Positions 61,089 through 64,000 of a stretch of DNA of 64,000 nucleotides are shown piece after piece. The notes under the pieces were generated by a model. The model was not told the DNA's origin, searched no databases, and saw only the letters and a list, made by a program, of their open reading frames with translations. A program made the position numbers and the translations under genes. Location: assembly GCA_951799405.1 (NCBI GenBank), contig OX637362.1, forward strand, positions 11,828,493-11,892,492. Direction: 5' to 3'. Each line of letters begins with the position of its first letter. Position 1 is the first letter of the stretch. The stretch comes from Agapetus fuscipes (taxonomy: Eukaryota; Arthropoda; Insecta; Trichoptera; Glossosomatidae).

Positions 61089-61586
61089 AAAGCTACACAT
61101 ATAGTGTAACTTCTTGCCTGCGTTATCCCAAAAGGGGTCGCATGTGGCGATTCGGGACCTAATTTTTACGGGTAAGGGAACCGGCCTCACACCAACCACT
61201 TTCAGTTGCAGTCGGGGTTTCCCAGCTCCCGGGGGGGGGGGGGGGGGGGGGGGTTGGTTCTCATTTCTTGTGAAGGCTGAGTAAACCTTGAGATCGAACC
61301 CTTGCTCACGGCATGGAATACAAGCATTCTACCAATTGAGCTATCGACCTTTTCACGCGCTTGGTCGTCGTCGCTACAAAGCGCCAATTCTCAAGCAAGA
61401 CCCAGTTGCTGTAAGGCTGGATGGACCTTTGGTGACCGGTCATTGGTAAAGGTTTATAAATTTTTCAACCCAGCAAAGAGCAAATTTGAAAATATAAATG
61501 GTATATTTTAAGTGCTCCGCCGGGATTCGAACCCACAACCTTCTATTCAGAGTCCGAAGTGTTGCCACTGGACTACGGACCGGTCC
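61089..61586 (-). mobile_element. Composite SINE A+B, reverse
   Basis: B unit 61089-61350 (end AGCTACACATATAGTG, short form), junction TTTTCACGCGCTTGGTCG, A unit to 61586 with GGATTCGAACCCACAACC (B box) and GACTACGGACCGGTC. A run of 23 G lies at 61231-61253. Confidence 0.85.
61231..61253. repeat. Homopolymer of 23 G
   Basis: Inside SINE B, where other copies have GAGGGGGGTGG or GAGGAGGCTGG. Confidence 0.85.
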
Positions 61587-61602
61587 AAGATGCCAACGAC
61601 AC

Positions 61603-61822
61603 GCTCATATCATCCTATAAGTCAAGGAATACAGGAAATTACATCCAGTTGTATAAACAAACACTAGAAAATCTACAAAATAAAAATTGATTCTTGGCCC
61701 TAGCCGCCTACATAACAGATCAGCCGCCACTATTTTCAGTCCTTTCTTACTTCTTTCATTTCATCCAGAGTCATAACCTTTTACATACAAGCTCTCCTTT
61801 TATTATGACTCTGGATATCTTA
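61603..61822 (-). mobile_element. LINE-1fam fragment, reverse
   Basis: Starts near the 5' box of the tail (CCTATAAGTCAAGGAAT), then UTR and C-terminal coding end to 61822. The remainder of the tail is missing. Confidence 0.78.
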
Positions 61823-62330
61823 AGTCTAAACGTATAAATATCTGCATAAACAATGTAAGGAAACTAAATCTCTCAATAATAGGCATTTTAAATTTTCATA
61901 ATTATATTTGGCAATATTTTTTAAATTAATCGCAAAACTAAATGTGTACTTGAGGCACAGATGGAGCGGATCCCGTTGAGATCTGGCCACATGATGTGTT
62001 TAATATATCATTTAGCAGTCTGCGGTCCGATGGCCGGACACGGGCGCCTCGGTTGTGTGCAGATCATGGCAGAAATTCACCATATGGCTAATTTATGGAT
62101 TGTCCGAGCAGCGGTACCAGAGCGAGATTCAAATCTGCGATTCACGATTATTATATATACAGCGATTTTACAGTAACATGAGATAAACATGCGCGCAAAT
62201 ACAAATCGCTACAAATTAAAGAAACTTCTGCGCACACAATAATTATAAATCAATTTCTAATTGATGTAAAAATCATTCTTTTATAAATCGTCTCTATATT
62301 TTTGTATTGTCCTTGGATTCAGCTGCCGTT
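61823..62330. other. No recognised feature
   Basis: 61970-62110 is GC-richer without a family match. Confidence 0.3.
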
Positions 62331-62340
62331 CCACTGCATT

Positions 62341-62368
62341 GACTGGTCCGCAGTCTAGTGGTAGCCTG
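62341..62368 (+). repeat. SINE A head scrap
   Basis: GACTGGTCCGCAGTCTAGTG resembles the start of SINE A. It lies just upstream of a full composite. Confidence 0.5.
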
Positions 62369-62431
62369 ATGAGACTGGTATACAACTTCAAGATTATAAC
62401 CTTAGATCCCATATTCCTAAATCATCCAATG

Positions 62432-62970
62432 GACCCGCAGTCCAGTGGTTACACTTCGGACTCGTATATGGAAGGTTGTGGGTTTGAATCGCGGCAGAGC
62501 ACAGAAAATACACCCTTTATATTTTCAAATTTGCTCTCCGCTGGGTTGAAAAATTCACAAACCTTTACCAAAGACCGGTCATCAAAAGGTCCATCCAGCC
62601 TTACAGCAACTGGATTTTGCTTGCTTGAGAATCGGCATTTTGTAGCGACGACCAAGCTTGTAAAAAGTCCGGTCGATAGCTCAGTTGGTAGAATGTTTGA
62701 ATGTTGTCTTTCCATGCCGAGAGCAACGGTTCGATCCCCGCCGAGGTTGTCAGAAATCATTTCCCGTTTCGGTGTCAATTTCAAACTTAAAATAAATACC
62801 GGCAAGGTGTACTCAGCCTGCACAAGACATGAGAACCAGCCCTCCCGGGAGCTGGGAAACCTCCAATTCAACCTTACCCGTAAAAATAGACAGGTTCAGA
62901 ATCACCACATGCGACTCCTTCGGGGATAACGCAGGCAACAAGTTACTCTATATGTGTAGCTTAGTTGCAA
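62432..62970 (+). mobile_element. Composite SINE A+B, forward, long B form
   Basis: A unit 62432-62667 (CGCAGTCCAGTGGTTACAC, GGGTTTGAATCGCGGC), junction CCAAGCTTGTAAAAAGTCCG, then a B unit with the middle segment GTCAGAAATCATTTCCCG intact. It is the only composite with full-length B. Confidence 0.85.
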
Positions 62971-63075
62971 TGTCGGTGTTATAGCCGCGAGGATCAAGAC
63001 AGGTTATTTGGAACCGGATAACGCTGGTTCGAATCCCGCGACGATAACTTCGACCCTGGTTCAACAGATGCCGAC
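62970..63075 (+). mobile_element. SINE C, forward, 5' part
   Basis: GTTATAGCCGCGAGGATC, B box GGTTCGAATCCCGCGACG, CTTCGACCCTGGTTCAACAG. It abuts the composite SINE end. Confidence 0.8.
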
Positions 63076-63079
63076 AGAA

Positions 63080-63417
63080 TTGTTTTTTTAAAGATAACCA
63101 ATGATCCCAACACGACAATATACATAGATTTATGCACTTTGAGAGATTCGGCGTTTATTTCAGATAATTCAATAAATTGAAAGCACAGCTATTCAAAAGA
63201 CATAAACCATAAAGCAGAAATGCCTTTATAGTTTTCCATGGAGATATTTCAGTCCAGGACTTGCTATACCAAAGCGGCGCAATACTCCAAGTATAAAAAT
63301 ATCAAGTTCAAACTACGACACAAAAATTGTATGAAAACAAATACTGAGCGCTTAAGTTTTGATACATTTTCTGTGAAACGCAAAGGTTGAGTTGAAACGT
63401 TGGGTTATATGTACACT
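63080..63417. other. Unassigned
   Basis: GTGAAACGCAAAGGTTGAG (63373) is the third copy of the AACGCT-type motif. Confidence 0.35.
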
Positions 63418-63650
63418 TGTCGTCACCTTAGTGCTTGTTTGTGTTATCTCCAACAGAGGTAATTTCACATGATCAATGTTTTTATGTGCACTGGACCAAT
63501 GTGTCTTATGAACGCTGGAAATTGATTGTGAAAATTTTTAAAACGACAAATCATCGTGTTTTAGGTTATTTTGTTAGCTCAGATTTTGTAGAATGTAGTT
63601 CTTAAGATAATGTCGTTTTTTAATCAAATGGTAGATAAATTGAAAATTAT
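63418..63650 (+). repeat. Dispersed repeat, copy 2 (partner 48112-48400)
   Basis: GCTTGTTTGTGTTATCTCC, CACTGGACCAATGTGTCTTA, GGAAATTGATTGTG in the same order as the reverse complement of 48400-48112. Confidence 0.6.
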
Positions 63651-63659
63651 AATAACTAC

Positions 63660-63780
63660 ACAGTTTATCGACTGAGGATGAACTCAGTCGACGTGCTGAG
63701 AGGGTGTCTCCTGAAGACGTCGGCTACGTAGCTAACGAAACGTCAAAAATAATCTAAGTCTTCTCATAACGGTTCGTCTA
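63660..63780 (+). ncRNA. Penelope-type end with hammerhead-like core
   Basis: CTGAAGA (63711-63717), CGTCGGCTACGTAGCTAAC, GAAACGTC (63737-63744), then GGTTCGTCTATATAATC. It is homologous to the centre of 4741-4886. Stem II is imperfect. Confidence 0.45.
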
Positions 63781-64000
63781 TATAATCTTTAATCTTAGTT
63801 GCAAGGATATATTAACATTCAAAGCTCATATCAAATGCATGCCTACAAACAAACGCATGTAAGTTCACGCTTACAAATGCTGAATGTGTGCTACAAATTA
63901 AAATCTAAACCTCAAATGAACACAAACCCTGCAACTTTTGTAAACATTGGCAAAGTGAACCAGTTTTTACAGTATGGGTGGTCTAATGTTTTTTTTTAAC
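63781..64000 (-). repeat. LINE-1fam 3' tail, reverse, runs off the window
   Basis: TATAATCTTTAATCTTAG to TACAGTATGGGTGGTC. Confidence 0.8.

Noticed and set aside
62339..62929. 196-codon plus-strand and 140-codon minus-strand frames
   Set aside because: Both run through the composite SINE; they have no coding role.

Overview
This window looks like a repeat-packed, gene-free stretch of an animal nuclear genome, most likely an arthropod and probably an insect. It is AT-rich and has no operon-like gene packing. It carries 5'-truncated LINEs of several families, tRNA-derived SINEs, MITE-like inverted-repeat elements, fold-back elements, Penelope-like hammerhead signatures and a short (TTAGG)3 run, which is the insect-type telomere motif. 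I found no host protein-coding gene, no rRNA and no convincing functional tRNA gene. The species cannot be named from the sequence.

The dominant component is one LINE family, called LINE-1fam here (a local label, not vertebrate L1). Its clearest copies lie at 130-1456 and 23090-25437 (+). Its 3' UTR, from a CCTTGACTTATAGG box to a TTGCAACTTAGATTATAG tail, recurs about 50 times on both strands as a 150-260 bp repeat. Those short repeats are the tail of this LINE and are not an independent family: copies at 27783, 41069, 17713, 20163, 54640 and 61603 run continuously from C-terminal coding sequence into the repeat. The tail contains a predicted two-tier hairpin and ends in a short tandem repeat. 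A sister family (LINE-2fam) has a related C-terminus but a different 3' end. CR1/L2- or Jockey-like C-terminal fragments occur at 2795, 6720, 7534, 23972, 34950, 39130, 43405 and 45575.

Three tRNA-like SINE families (A, B, C) are present. A has a tRNA-Gln-like head. In five places A is fused to B at the same junction, which indicates a composite SINE that amplifies as a unit (9345, 44515, 50565, 61090, 62432). SINE C is nested in SINE B at 29570.

Short inverted-repeat elements include two nearly identical 246-bp elements (30044, 52879), hAT-like MITEs (44327-45140, 60863-61088), a MITE with a GGGGCAGTCCATAAATTACG terminus (22044-22338), and two fold-back elements built from about 15-bp tandem units (8335-8880, 18745-19600).

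The most interesting signal is a set of hammerhead-ribozyme-like cores (CTGANGA, stem II, GAAAC), some flanked by inverted repeats positioned as a very long stem I. The best case is the 226-bp insertion at 35920-36145, bounded by an 11-bp direct repeat. A second highlight is a textbook arthropod core promoter arrangement (TATA, TCAGT initiator, splice-donor-like site) at 37174-37250, in a locally GC-richer stretch; it is the only hint of a host transcription unit.

Nesting is pervasive (7534, 1779, 23972, 29570, 43832, 44515, 54720), so a relative insertion order can be read. All family names are local labels, and clade assignments come from motif recognition only.
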